A stretch of DNA of 49,321 nt from Bacteroidaceae bacterium (lineage in GTDB: Bacteria > Bacteroidota > Bacteroidia > Bacteroidales > Bacteroidaceae): contig JAFROT010000053.1 in assembly GCA_017429525.1 (NCBI GenBank), positions 1 through 49,321 of the forward strand, read 5' to 3'. A model generated the notes under the pieces. The model was not told where the DNA came from and did no database searches. It saw only the letters and a list, made by a program, of their open reading frames with translations. This document shows, piece by piece, positions 7,398 to 15,384 of this stretch (position 1 is its first letter; every line of letters starts with the position of its first letter). Both the position numbers and the translations under genes were made by a program.

Positions 7398-9134
7398 ATG
7401 AAGAAGTTATCTACACTCGCAATCCTCTGCCTCCTCACGGTAGGAGCATGGACGGGGACCGCCCTGCACGCACAAGAGAACCCGCACGCCGCCAAACTGC
7501 ACGAAGCCCTCGTGCGCACCATCTTTTATGAAAGAATGGACCCTAAGAGCAAGCCCTATGACGAAGCCTACTGGGAGCCGCTGGATGGAGGCGGATTGGT
7601 GCCGAAGGAGAAATGTCATACCATCCTGCTCTCCAAGACGAAAAGCAACGTGACCGCAAATGTCGGTCCGCTGTACCTTGACGGCCATCACTTCGACTTC
7701 AAGGGGGTGGTCGCAGATGCCACGCTGCCCCTGCGACCGCTGCTCAACGCCTTCGAGCAGGAAGCCCCCTACAGCACCAGCTACTATTGCTACAACGGCA
7801 ACGACCCGCAGACGGCTTTCCCGGGCGTGAACCTCCATTTCGGTGAGGGTGCCTGGACCTTTCCGCTGCGACTGAACCCGGACTTGAAGGTCCGCATCAT
7901 CGGCTTCAAGGACGACGACGGTTTCCGCTCCACGTTCCTCGTGGCCTGGAAAGCCAAGCAGACAGGCAAGCAGACGGCAAAGCGTGGGCGTGAGGTGCCT
8001 GTCTATGACGTCTCGGGGTTCGTCTATGAGAGTTGCTGCCCGCAAGTTCAATCGTCAGCGCCAACTGAGAGCGAGGCTCCGCAGAAGTACCACGACCGCA
8101 GCAGTGCCCCACGCAGCACGGCCCACGCTCTCGTGCGCGATTTGCAGAAGAACGATCCCGCCCGCGCTGCCACCTTGGCCGCAGACACGCTCTTAGAGGC
8201 TCGCCTCTATCCGTTCGCGCAGATGAAGGCTGATCTCTACGGAGAGACCACGCACCCAGACCTCCATGCTACCTACGAGGCCCTGCACGCCAAGGTGCAG
8301 CGAGCCATGGAACTCTGTCGCACGGCATCGACTACGGAACTGAGCGCCATCCGCCTCACGCTGCAACGCGAAGTCAGCCAATATCCCTTCCAGCTCCCTA
8401 ACCGCCAGCTTGATAAATTGAACGAGATGTGGTACCAGGTGAGAGACGAGAGGAAAGAGGAACTATGGCCGGTTCAAGAATCATTCCTCAAAATATTCCA
8501 ACCTCTACAGAACCTGACAGAGGAGAATGACAGTTTGCATCAGGACGACCAAGACTTCCTTTGCCGCAACCATCTCGCCCTCTCGCATAAGCCTGTGGAC
8601 TATGAACACGTCCGCTTCACCGCCTGCGGCGAGCATCCTTCTGGCGAGAGAAAGGAAGCTTACCTTGAAGTCAGCCGCGAGGCGGCTGGGCAGGACTTCC
8701 ATGTGGAGAACACGCTGCATGATCTTACTCCTGGCCGCTATCGGCTGCTGGCGGCCGTTCGTGCGGCTGAGGCCGAGCACTCTGGCGTAAGCCTCTTCTG
8801 TAAGGCGGAGGATGAACCCTCCTCGCTCAGGACGGTCGAGGTGCCTGCCGCAGGACGGACGGGAGGAAACATTTGGTACTCAGCTACCTTGCGCTATGAG
8901 AATCGAGATCCGAGCAAGACAACGAGCGTGCCTGGCAATGACCTCAACCGATTGTACGTCAATGAAGGACGGGGCTACGGATGGAATCGATTAGTCATCG
9001 ACAACATCCGCGTGGGCAGCAGCGGATGCCTCACCTACGGCATCACGACTCGTCCCGAGATAACGGGTTTCACGGCCCTTGGCAGCGAATGGTTTTCGGC
9101 CTGCGAATTCGTGGTACAGCGCATCGGAGATTGA
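7398..9134 (+). CDS. Secreted protein of unknown function
   Basis: The 578-residue product starts with a signal peptide (about residues 1-25, ending ALHAQ). Residues 30-200 contain many aromatic and Gly residues (YSTSYYCYNGNDPQTAFPG). A helical middle section spans about 235-375. The C-terminal 180 residues look like a beta-sandwich (EHVRFTACGEHPSGERKEAYLEV, GRYRLLAAVRAAEAEHSGV), as in carbohydrate-binding or jelly-roll modules. I recognise no catalytic motif. It starts 26 nt after the anti-sigma gene and is probably cotranscribed with the sigma pair, which suggests it is either an output of that pathway or the sensor for it. Confidence 0.75.
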   Translation: MKKLSTLAILCLLTVGAWTGTALHAQENPHAAKLHEALVRTIFYERMDPKSKPYDEAYWEPLDGGGLVPKEKCHTILLSKTKSNVTANVGPLYLDGHHFDFKGVVADATLPLRPLLNAFEQEAPYSTSYYCYNGNDPQTAFPGVNLHFGEGAWTFPLRLNPDLKVRIIGFKDDDGFRSTFLVAWKAKQTGKQTAKRGREVPVYDVSGFVYESCCPQVQSSAPTESEAPQKYHDRSSAPRSTAHALVRDLQKNDPARAATLAADTLLEARLYPFAQMKADLYGETTHPDLHATYEALHAKVQRAMELCRTASTTELSAIRLTLQREVSQYPFQLPNRQLDKLNEMWYQVRDERKEELWPVQESFLKIFQPLQNLTEENDSLHQDDQDFLCRNHLALSHKPVDYEHVRFTACGEHPSGERKEAYLEVSREAAGQDFHVENTLHDLTPGRYRLLAAVRAAEAEHSGVSLFCKAEDEPSSLRTVEVPAAGRTGGNIWYSATLRYENRDPSKTTSVPGNDLNRLYVNEGRGYGWNRLVIDNIRVGSSGCLTYGITTRPEITGFTALGSEWFSACEFVVQRIGD

Positions 9135-9196
9135 ATGGACAAGCCGGCCACTCACTCTGAAGAAAGTTTAATTGATGCGAAGAAATGGTAAAAGGA

Positions 9197-9227
9197 TTGG
9201 TCAGCTGAGCTAAAAGTACTACTTTTG
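9197..9227 (+). promoter_or_regulatory. Promoter directly before a start codon
   Basis: TTG at 9197-9199 and TACTTTTG at 9220-9227 are spaced by 20 nt. The ATG at 9233 lies only 5 nt past the -7 element, so the transcript should begin at or within a base or two of the start codon. Confidence 0.75.
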
Positions 9228-9232
9228 CCTCA

Positions 9233-9655
9233 ATGTTGACAATTCTTTTGTCTTTAGTCCTCATCAGTGGTAATCCGATGACTCCAGCAGATACGCTGCG
9301 CAACGAGGCGGATTCCATTCCCACCGACACAATGCACGAAGTGACGGTGAGGGCGGGACGTATATTGCCAACCAACGGATTCCCACTCTCCGGCAAGCCC
9401 AATGTTCCCATCGCCTTGCCTCCACCTTCGCTTGGCGACATTCTTGGAAAGATCATCCCCGATTTCAACGACAAAGCCACACACCCCTTTGCCATCAAGC
9501 AACGCAAGAAGGAACGGCGGCGCAAGCGGGCCATGAAAGCGTTGGAAAACCTCGACCGCGTAAGAACGTTCGACGAACTGCTTCGCGAAGCCTATGAGCA
9601 ACAGATGCTCGAGGACTCCCTTGAGGCGGTGAAGAAAGGGAGGAACATGGAATAG
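9233..9655 (+). CDS. Small secreted protein, unknown function
   Basis: The 140-residue product has a short hydrophobic N-terminus (MLTILLSLVLISG), then a Thr/Asp-rich section and a Pro-rich stretch (IALPPPSLGDILGKIIPDF). A very basic segment (KQRKKERRRKRAMKAL) and an acidic helical tail follow. It is probably periplasmic or membrane-tethered. The promoter sits almost on the ATG, implying a leaderless mRNA; the next in-frame ATG at 9278 would remove the signal segment. I do not recognise the family. Confidence 0.65.
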   Translation: MLTILLSLVLISGNPMTPADTLRNEADSIPTDTMHEVTVRAGRILPTNGFPLSGKPNVPIALPPPSLGDILGKIIPDFNDKATHPFAIKQRKKERRRKRAMKALENLDRVRTFDELLREAYEQQMLEDSLEAVKKGRNME

Positions 9656-9707
9656 CTAAGAGTTCTTTGCAAGAGTCAAAGGGTTATATTTGACCTTGAA
9701 AGTAAAT

Positions 9708-9790
9708 AAAGTAAATGCGGAGTTAATTTCTTCCAGATAATGACATAGGTCTTATGTTTTTTTCGAAATTATTAACTCCGCATTTACTTT
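9708..9790. terminator. Long inverted repeat between convergent genes, probable bidirectional terminator
   Basis: A 20-nt arm at 9708-9727 is an exact reverse complement of 9771-9790. A nested hairpin (ACATA/TATGT) lies in the 43-nt loop. The stem can continue past a 3-nt bulge. It sits midway between the small secreted protein gene (+) and cysK (-). Confidence 0.65.
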
Positions 9791-9814
9791 TGTGACAGAA
9801 GCCATAAGCTCCTT

Positions 9815-10756
9815 TTAGAGCGGGTAATCCTCGAAGGCGTAGAGTTGCGTCGAGAGGTAGCGCTCACCCGTGTCGGGCAGCAGGGCGACGATGCGCTTGC
9901 CTACATTCTTGGGCCGACGTGCTACCTGAGCAGCGGCATAGACAGCAGCGCCTGCCGAGATGCCGACGAGCAGCCCTTCCTGCTGAGCCAACTGACGACT
10001 GGTGCGGAGGGCATCGTCGTTCTCCACGTCGAACACCTCATCGACAATAGCGGCGTCGTAGGTCTTGGGCACGAAACCCGCGCCGATACCTTGGATCTTA
10101 TGCGGACCGCTGGGCTGTCCGTTCAGTACAGCCGACGATTTAGGCTCGACTGCCACCACCTTCACTTGCGGATTCAACTCCTTCAGCCGTCGGCCTACGC
10201 CCGAGACGGTACCGCCGGTGCCTACGCCTGCCACGAAGATATCTACTGTACCCTCGGTCTGCTGCCAGAGCTCAATGCCCGTGGTCTCATAGTGGCGGCG
10301 CGGGTTGGCGGCGTTCTCGAACTGCTGCAGGATGACGCTGCCCGGAATGCTGTCGCGCAACGCTTCAGCCTCGCGGATAGCACCCGCCATGCCGTCCTTG
10401 CCTGGCGTGAGGCGCACCTCTGCGCCATAGGCTTTCACCAAGTTGCGGCGCTCGACGCTCATCGTCTCAGGCATGGTCAGGATGAGATGGTAGCCGCGTA
10501 CGGCACTCACGAGTGCCAGCCCCACGCCCGTGTTGCCGCTGGTGGGTTCGATGATGGTAGCGCCGGGCGTGAGTACGCCTCGATCCTCGGCATCCTCGAT
10601 CATAGCAAGGGCGATGCGATCCTTCACGCTACCACCAGGATTGAAGAATTCCACCTTCACCACGAGCGGCGTGGTAAGACCTTGTGCTGCAGAGAAACGA
10701 TTCAATTCGAGCAAGGGCGTATGACCAATCAGGTCTGTCAATTGTTTAGCAATCAT
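9815..10756 (-). CDS. cysK: Cysteine synthase A (O-acetylserine sulfhydrylase)
   Basis: The 313-residue enzyme joins O-acetylserine and sulfide to make cysteine in the cytoplasm, using pyridoxal phosphate. The cofactor lysine lies in NPGGSVKDRIA (Lys45). The substrate loop PTSGNTGVG is intact, the glycine-rich phosphate loop is GVGTGGTVSG, and ISAGAA is near the C-terminus. Length is typical. A strong AGGAGGG site ends 9 nt before the ATG and is preceded by a 6-bp hairpin (10776-10793). The neighbouring upstream gene on the same strand is the O-acetylhomoserine sulfhydrylase, so both routes of sulfide fixation are side by side. A -7 element at 10836-10843 gives it its own promoter. Confidence 0.97.
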   Translation of the reverse strand: MIAKQLTDLIGHTPLLELNRFSAAQGLTTPLVVKVEFFNPGGSVKDRIALAMIEDAEDRGVLTPGATIIEPTSGNTGVGLALVSAVRGYHLILTMPETMSVERRNLVKAYGAEVRLTPGKDGMAGAIREAEALRDSIPGSVILQQFENAANPRRHYETTGIELWQQTEGTVDIFVAGVGTGGTVSGVGRRLKELNPQVKVVAVEPKSSAVLNGQPSGPHKIQGIGAGFVPKTYDAAIVDEVFDVENDDALRTSRQLAQQEGLLVGISAGAAVYAAAQVARRPKNVGKRIVALLPDTGERYLSTQLYAFEDYPL

Positions 10757-10835
10757 AATCTTGAGCCCTCCTATTAGTCCCTTCTGCGGGACTGACCGAG
10801 CGAGGGCGCGGGTCTATGTCTGTGTGTTTGTGTTG

Positions 10836-10843
10836 CAAAGATA
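10836..10843 (-). promoter_or_regulatory. -7 element of cysK
   Basis: The minus strand reads TATCTTTG about 80 nt before the start codon. A matching TTG at the right distance is not evident. The leader between it and the gene contains the hairpin AGTCCC/GGGACT at 10776-10793. Confidence 0.5.
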
Positions 10844-10891
10844 CTGTTTTTTCGCGAGAATGCGGTAATGAAAGCCCTAAAATGTGCGTCT

Positions 10892-12184
10892 TCAGATCTT
10901 GTCGAGGGCCTGAGCGAGGTCGTCTAGGATGTCGTCAATATGCTCCGTACCGATGGACAGCCTGACGGTGGCTGGCGTGATGTGCTGCTCGGCCAGTTCC
11001 TGCGGGCTCATCTGCGAGTGGGTGGTGGTATAGGGGTGGATGACGAGGCTCTTCACGTCGGCCACATTCGCCAGCAAAGAGAAAATCTGCAGCGCATCGA
11101 TGAAGCGCCAAGCCTCTTCTTGTCCGCCTTTGATCTCGAAGGTGAAAATGCTGCCGCCGCCATTGGGGAAGTAGCGGTTGTAGAGGGCATGGTCGGGGTG
11201 GTCGGGCAGGCTCGGATGGTTGACTTTGGCCACCTTCGGGTGATTCTTGAGGAAATCGACTACCTTCAGCGCATTCTCTACGTGGCGCTCAACACGCAGG
11301 CTGAGCGTCTCTACACCCTGCAGGAGGATGAAAGCGTTGAATGGCGAGATGGTAGCGCCCGTGTCGCGCAGGATGACCGCACGGATGCGGGTCACGAAAG
11401 CCGCCGCCCCCGCCACATCTGCGAAGATGGCACCGTGATAGGAGGGATCGGGCTTGGCCAGCGATGGGAACTTATCGGGATTGGCTTTCCAGTCGAACTT
11501 GCCTCCATCGACAATCACGCCGCCGAGCGAGCTGCCGTGGCCACCCAGGAACTTCGTAGCTGAATGGACCACGATGTCGGCCCCATGCTCAATCGGACGA
11601 ATCAGGTAAGGCGTGCCGAATGTGTTGTCGATGATGAAGGGGATGCCATGTCGATGCGCCACAGCAGCTACGCCCTCGATATCGGTCACATCGGAATTGG
11701 GATTGCCGAAAGTCTCAGCGTAGATGGCCTTCGTGTTGGGTTGTATAGCGGCCTCGAGGGCAGCCAGGTCATTGACCTTGACGATGGTATTCGTGATGCC
11801 CTGCGTAGCCAACGTGTGCGTGATGAGGTTGAACGAGCCGCCATAGAGGTTGTCGGCAGCCACGATGTGATCGCCCGCCTGTGCAATGTTCTGCAGAGCG
11901 TAGGTGACGGCTGCAGCACCTGAGGCCACAGCCAGCCCGGCGACGCCCCCCTCGAGAGCAGCCACGCGATCTTCGAAGACGCCTTGCGTAGAGTTGGTCA
12001 GACGGCCGTAGATATTGCCGGCATCGCGCAGACCGAAGCGGTCGGCCGCATGCTGCGAGTTGCGGAAGACGTAGCTCGTCGTCTGATAAATAGGTACCGC
12101 ACGTGCATCGGTAGCGGGGTCGGGCTGTTCTTGTCCAACATGCAGTTGGAGCGTCTCGAAGCGGAGTTTCTTTTCTTTTGCCAT
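10892..12184 (-). CDS. metY: O-acetylhomoserine aminocarboxypropyltransferase (homocysteine synthase)
   Basis: The 430-residue protein is a pyridoxal-phosphate enzyme of the Cys/Met metabolism family. It makes homocysteine from O-acetylhomoserine and sulfide. The cofactor lysine lies in VVHSATKFLGGHG and the N-terminal Tyr-rich entry region reads FETLQLHVGQEQPDPATDARAVPIYQTTSYVF. The length (about 430) fits MetY rather than the shorter MetB/MetC (about 390). It sits upstream of cysK and is divergent from an Lrp/AsnC regulator with back-to-back promoters, so control by that regulator is likely. The leader between promoter and start contains the hexamer repeat at 12218-12267. Confidence 0.93.
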   Translation of the reverse strand: MAKEKKLRFETLQLHVGQEQPDPATDARAVPIYQTTSYVFRNSQHAADRFGLRDAGNIYGRLTNSTQGVFEDRVAALEGGVAGLAVASGAAAVTYALQNIAQAGDHIVAADNLYGGSFNLITHTLATQGITNTIVKVNDLAALEAAIQPNTKAIYAETFGNPNSDVTDIEGVAAVAHRHGIPFIIDNTFGTPYLIRPIEHGADIVVHSATKFLGGHGSSLGGVIVDGGKFDWKANPDKFPSLAKPDPSYHGAIFADVAGAAAFVTRIRAVILRDTGATISPFNAFILLQGVETLSLRVERHVENALKVVDFLKNHPKVAKVNHPSLPDHPDHALYNRYFPNGGGSIFTFEIKGGQEEAWRFIDALQIFSLLANVADVKSLVIHPYTTTHSQMSPQELAEQHITPATVRLSIGTEHIDDILDDLAQALDKI

Positions 12185-12217
12185 AGTTGTTATTGTTTAG
12201 TGATTAATGATTAGCGT

Positions 12218-12267
12218 TTGTTATCGTTTTCGCTGACGTTTTCGTTATCGTTTTCGTTAACGCTTAT
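12218..12267. repeat. Hexamer-type repeat in the metY leader
   Basis: Read on the minus strand, units ACGATA and ACGAAA alternate. The 23 nt at 12237-12259 are the exact reverse complement of 49106-49128. The repeat lies in the metY 5' untranslated region. Confidence 0.85.
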
Positions 12268-12282
12268 ATCTGTTTTGCGCTG

Positions 12283-12315
12283 CAAAGGTACGACTTTTTG
12301 GAAATATCCTCCAAA
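12283..12315 (-). promoter_or_regulatory. metY promoter
   Basis: The minus strand has TTTG (12312-12315) and TACCTTTG (12283-12290), spaced by 21 nt. The leader to the ATG is about 95 nt. Confidence 0.75.
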
Positions 12316-12319
12316 TGAT

Positions 12320-12350
12320 TTTGCAAACTCAGAAAACAACACTAAATTTG
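12320..12350 (+). promoter_or_regulatory. Promoter of the Lrp/AsnC gene
   Basis: TTTG at 12320-12323 and TAAATTTG at 12343-12350 are spaced by 19 nt. Its upstream element is only 4 nt from that of the divergent metY promoter, so one bound protein could affect both. Confidence 0.75.
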
Positions 12351-12420
12351 CAGCGCGTTAGAGAATAAACAAACTAAAGCCATTCATTCAAAGGCTCTTT
12401 CACAGAAAAATATTCTAAGC

Positions 12421-12882
12421 ATGGAACAATTCGACCGCATCGACCTCGCCATCCTACGCACGTTGCAAGACAACTCCAAGCTGACAACCAAAGAGTTAGC
12501 CGCTGCCGTCCACCTCACACCGACACCTGTCTTCGAGCGTCTGAAGCGCTTGGAACGCCAGGGCGTCATCAAGAAATACGTGGCTGTGCTGGATGCGCAG
12601 AAACTCAACCGCGCGTTTGTGGTCTTCTGCAGCGTCAAGCTCTCGCGCATGAACCACGATATAGCCCTCGACTTCACGCGCCGCATACGCGAAATCCCAG
12701 AGGTAACCGAGTGCTACAACATATCGGGCGACTTCGACTACCTCCTGAAGATCAACGTTCAGGATATGGCGCAATACCAACAGATCCTGCTCGACAAGTT
12801 AGGCACCATCGAGAGTTTGGGTTCGCTGAAGAGTTCGTTTGTCATGGACGAGGTCAAACACTGCTACGGCATCAGCCTCTGA
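12421..12882 (+). CDS. Lrp/AsnC-family transcription regulator
   Basis: The 153-residue protein has an N-terminal winged helix-turn-helix (about residues 5-60; DRIDLAILRTLQDNSKLTTKELAAAVHLTPTPVFERLKRLE). A C-terminal ligand-binding RAM domain follows (about 65-150), with VTECYNISGDFDYLLKI as the usual glycine-containing core. Such proteins form octamers and respond to amino acids. It is divergent from metY, so a sulfur amino acid is a reasonable ligand, which is inference. It ends 9 nt from the end of the convergent primase gene. Confidence 0.95.
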   Translation: MEQFDRIDLAILRTLQDNSKLTTKELAAAVHLTPTPVFERLKRLERQGVIKKYVAVLDAQKLNRAFVVFCSVKLSRMNHDIALDFTRRIREIPEVTECYNISGDFDYLLKINVQDMAQYQQILLDKLGTIESLGSLKSSFVMDEVKHCYGISL

Positions 12883-12891
12883 AGCCGTCTG

Positions 12892-15057
12892 TCAGGCGAA
12901 AACACGATCGCCCCGCAGACGCCCCAGCTCGCCCTGCACCTGCTTCAGCTCCTGATAACGCTGAATAAGGTTGATATAGGCGTCCTTGTCGGCGAGCACA
13001 ACAGGGTCGCGCATCTGCTGCATCAGCCCTTTCAACTCATCGTCCACGAGGGCCAGTTTGTAGTCGGCGATGAGGTGAGGCAGCAACTCCATGAGTCGCT
13101 CTTCCTCGGGCTTCACTGGGATGCCCTTCTCGTGTATGCGGCTGAGTGTCTCGGAGTCATGGGCCAGTTCGGTGGCCAACTCGGCAACAGGCAGGTCTGG
13201 ATGGTTCTCGAAGTAACGAGCACAGCGGAAGCCCTCCTCGCGGAAGTGCTGCAACGCCTCGTCGAGAATCTGACGATGCAGGGGAGCCCTCAGCTCCAAA
13301 TTGTCCTGCGCCAGCGCGTACTGCACGAACTCCACCACCGTCAGCGGACGTTGGCCGCCCTGCTCATCGGGTAACTCGCACATCACCTTCTCGCCATGCC
13401 GCACGATCATCTGTACGAGCAACGCCTCGGTCTGAAGGACTAAAGAGGGAGAAGCCCCTGCTGCAGGCCTCTTGCTCACGTCCGCCCCCGCAAGGGAAAG
13501 GGGATCCACATCTGAATCTCTCTGCGAGGGGAAACTGCCGACAGCAGCAGGTTCTGAAGAAGCCTCTTCGCCATGCCCCTGCTGTACGCCTGCCTCATCC
13601 CTTCCCTGATGAATAGCTGAGGAGTCTGGCGATTGACTTGTCGGCTGTTCGCCAGTTTCCCCTCCTCCCTGGAGGGAGGGGTTGGGGATGGGCCTTTCAG
13701 CGCTGGCCCTTTGCCGTTCGCGCTCACGCTGTCGCTCCTCACGCATCCGCTGCCTCTGCTTGGCGACCGCGTTAGTGATGATGCTCTCACTAAGCGCCAG
13801 CATCTGCGAGGTCTCTTTAATATAAAAGGTACGCGTGATCTCGTCGGGGATGACAGCCAAACTGTCGACGATGTTATTGACCAATCGCGAAAGCCTGATG
13901 GGGTCGCCCTGCGCCTCGTTGAGCAAAAGGTCAGTCTTGAAGCGGATGAAATCTACTTGATGCTCTTTCAAATACGACTGGTACTCGGTGGCCGTATGCT
14001 TGCGGGCGAAGCTGTCGGGGTCGTCGCCATCGGGCAGCAGCAGCAGGCGCACACTCATGCCTTCGGCCAGCAGCATGTCGATGCCTCGCTGCGAGGCCTT
14101 AATGCCGGCTGCATCGCCGTCATAAATGACCACGATGTTCTCCGTGAAACGATGAATGGCGCGAATCTGCTCGTTCGTCAGCGCCGTACCGCTGGAGGCC
14201 ACCACGTTCTCCACCCCCATCTGATGCATGGCCATCACGTCCGTGTAGCCCTCCACCAGATAGCAGAGGTCCTCCCTCACGATGGCTTTCTTGGCGAAGA
14301 AGAGGCCGTAGAGCTCGCGGCGTTTCGAGTAGATAGCGTTTTCTGGCGAGTTCTGATACTTAATGTTGACACCTTTCGTGCGACTATCAAGCACACGTCC
14401 GCCAAAGCCCACGACTTTGCCTGAGAGCGTGTGGATGGGGAAGATGACTCTATTGCGGAAGCGGTCGTAGGTGCGTCCCGCCTCGTTACGGATGCAGAGG
14501 CCCGTCTTCAGGATGTAGTCCTCGTTGAAGCCCTCGGCCTTGGCAGCCTGCCACTGCGCATCGTACTTGTCGGGACAGAAGCCCAACTGGAACCGCTTGA
14601 TAATGTCGTCGCGGAAGCCGCGCTGGCGAAAATAAGCCAGGCCCACGGCACGACCGTCCACCGTCTCATTCATCTGTCGTTGGAACCACTCGTTGGCCCA
14701 TTCGTTGACCACGAACAGGCTCTCGCGCTCGCTCTGCTCCAGTTTTTCCTCGTCGGTCAGCTCGCGCTCCTGCACCTCAATATGGTATTTCTTGGCCAGA
14801 TAGCGCAGCGCCTCGGGGTAGGTCAGCTGTTCATGCTCCATGATGAAGTGCACAGGCGTCCCCCCCTTGCCGCAGGCGAAACACTTGCAGATGTTCTTCG
14901 AAGGCGAGACCATGAACGAGGGCGTGCGGTCGTCGTGGAACGGGCACAGCCCCTTCAAGTTCGCTCCAGCGCGCTTGAGGGTTACGAAGTCCGAGACGAC
15001 ATCCACGATGTTCGCCGCGTCCAGAATTCTATCGACAGTCTGTCGGTCTATCATCAT
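12892..15057 (-). CDS. dnaG: DNA primase with a repeat-expanded linker
   Basis: The 721-residue protein makes RNA primers at the replication fork. The N-terminal CHC2 zinc ribbon has Cys38, His41, Cys59 and Cys62 (CPFH and CKCFAC). The Toprim catalytic core follows, with LVEGYTDVMAMHQ and IYDGDAAGIKA. The C-terminal helicase-binding region spans about residues 560-715. Between core and C-terminus is a linker of about 100 residues (about 450-550). It is rich in Arg/Glu, then Ser/Gln/Gly/Pro, and is longer than is usual for the family. Two sections, about 456-469 (PIPNPSLQGGG) and 515-539 (DPLSLAGADV, PAAGASPSL), are encoded by G/C-rich repeats like those in two other genes here. Start is ATG at 15057 or the adjacent ATG at 15054. 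Confidence 0.96.
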   Translation of the reverse strand: MMIDRQTVDRILDAANIVDVVSDFVTLKRAGANLKGLCPFHDDRTPSFMVSPSKNICKCFACGKGGTPVHFIMEHEQLTYPEALRYLAKKYHIEVQERELTDEEKLEQSERESLFVVNEWANEWFQRQMNETVDGRAVGLAYFRQRGFRDDIIKRFQLGFCPDKYDAQWQAAKAEGFNEDYILKTGLCIRNEAGRTYDRFRNRVIFPIHTLSGKVVGFGGRVLDSRTKGVNIKYQNSPENAIYSKRRELYGLFFAKKAIVREDLCYLVEGYTDVMAMHQMGVENVVASSGTALTNEQIRAIHRFTENIVVIYDGDAAGIKASQRGIDMLLAEGMSVRLLLLPDGDDPDSFARKHTATEYQSYLKEHQVDFIRFKTDLLLNEAQGDPIRLSRLVNNIVDSLAVIPDEITRTFYIKETSQMLALSESIITNAVAKQRQRMREERQRERERQRASAERPIPNPSLQGGGETGEQPTSQSPDSSAIHQGRDEAGVQQGHGEEASSEPAAVGSFPSQRDSDVDPLSLAGADVSKRPAAGASPSLVLQTEALLVQMIVRHGEKVMCELPDEQGGQRPLTVVEFVQYALAQDNLELRAPLHRQILDEALQHFREEGFRCARYFENHPDLPVAELATELAHDSETLSRIHEKGIPVKPEEERLMELLPHLIADYKLALVDDELKGLMQQMRDPVVLADKDAYINLIQRYQELKQVQGELGRLRGDRVFA
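13441..13692 (-). repeat. G/C-rich palindromic elements within dnaG
   Basis: Two sections of the linker (13441-13510 and 13651-13692) contain CCCTCC...GGAGGG-type short palindromes and CCCTTGCGGG. They match the style, and partly the sequence, of insertions in the anti-sigma factor and Fe-S genes. They are read in frame. Confidence 0.6.
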
Positions 15058-15384
15058 TCACTGTTTCGGAGAGCAAAAGTAGCGCAATTCAGCCGAACCG
15101 CCAAACAATTCCGCAAAAAAGTAATGAGAAACACCATTCGGGCCTCCGGTCTCAGCCGGACAACAGCCTCAGCCCTGCTTGGAGAGAGAAGATGGCTTTT
15201 GAGGCTGGGCGTGCTGATACAATCGGCAAAAACGGGACGGAAACTGAGAATACGTTCTTCAGTCAGTTGCCTGAACGAAGACTGAGAATTCGTTCGCACT
15301 CACTTGTCATGGCAATAAAACAAGAGTGGAGGCTACAAGCATAGCCCCCACTCGGATGACGATCTGCAGTGGTCGGATATTCGA
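15058..15384. other. Intergenic stretch upstream of dnaG
   Basis: No gene is seen. It contains the terminator of the GH105 gene (15313-15353) and an imperfect direct repeat, ACTGAGAATWCGTTC, at 15243-15257 and 15281-15295 (38 nt apart). No clear TAnnTTTG for dnaG was identified. Confidence 0.5.
15313..15353 (-). terminator. Rho-independent terminator of the GH105 gene
   Basis: On the minus strand a 12-bp stem with one G-U pair (15342-15353 with 15324-15335) and a 6-nt loop is followed by TTGTTTTATT. It lies 31 nt after the GH105 stop codon. Confidence 0.8.
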
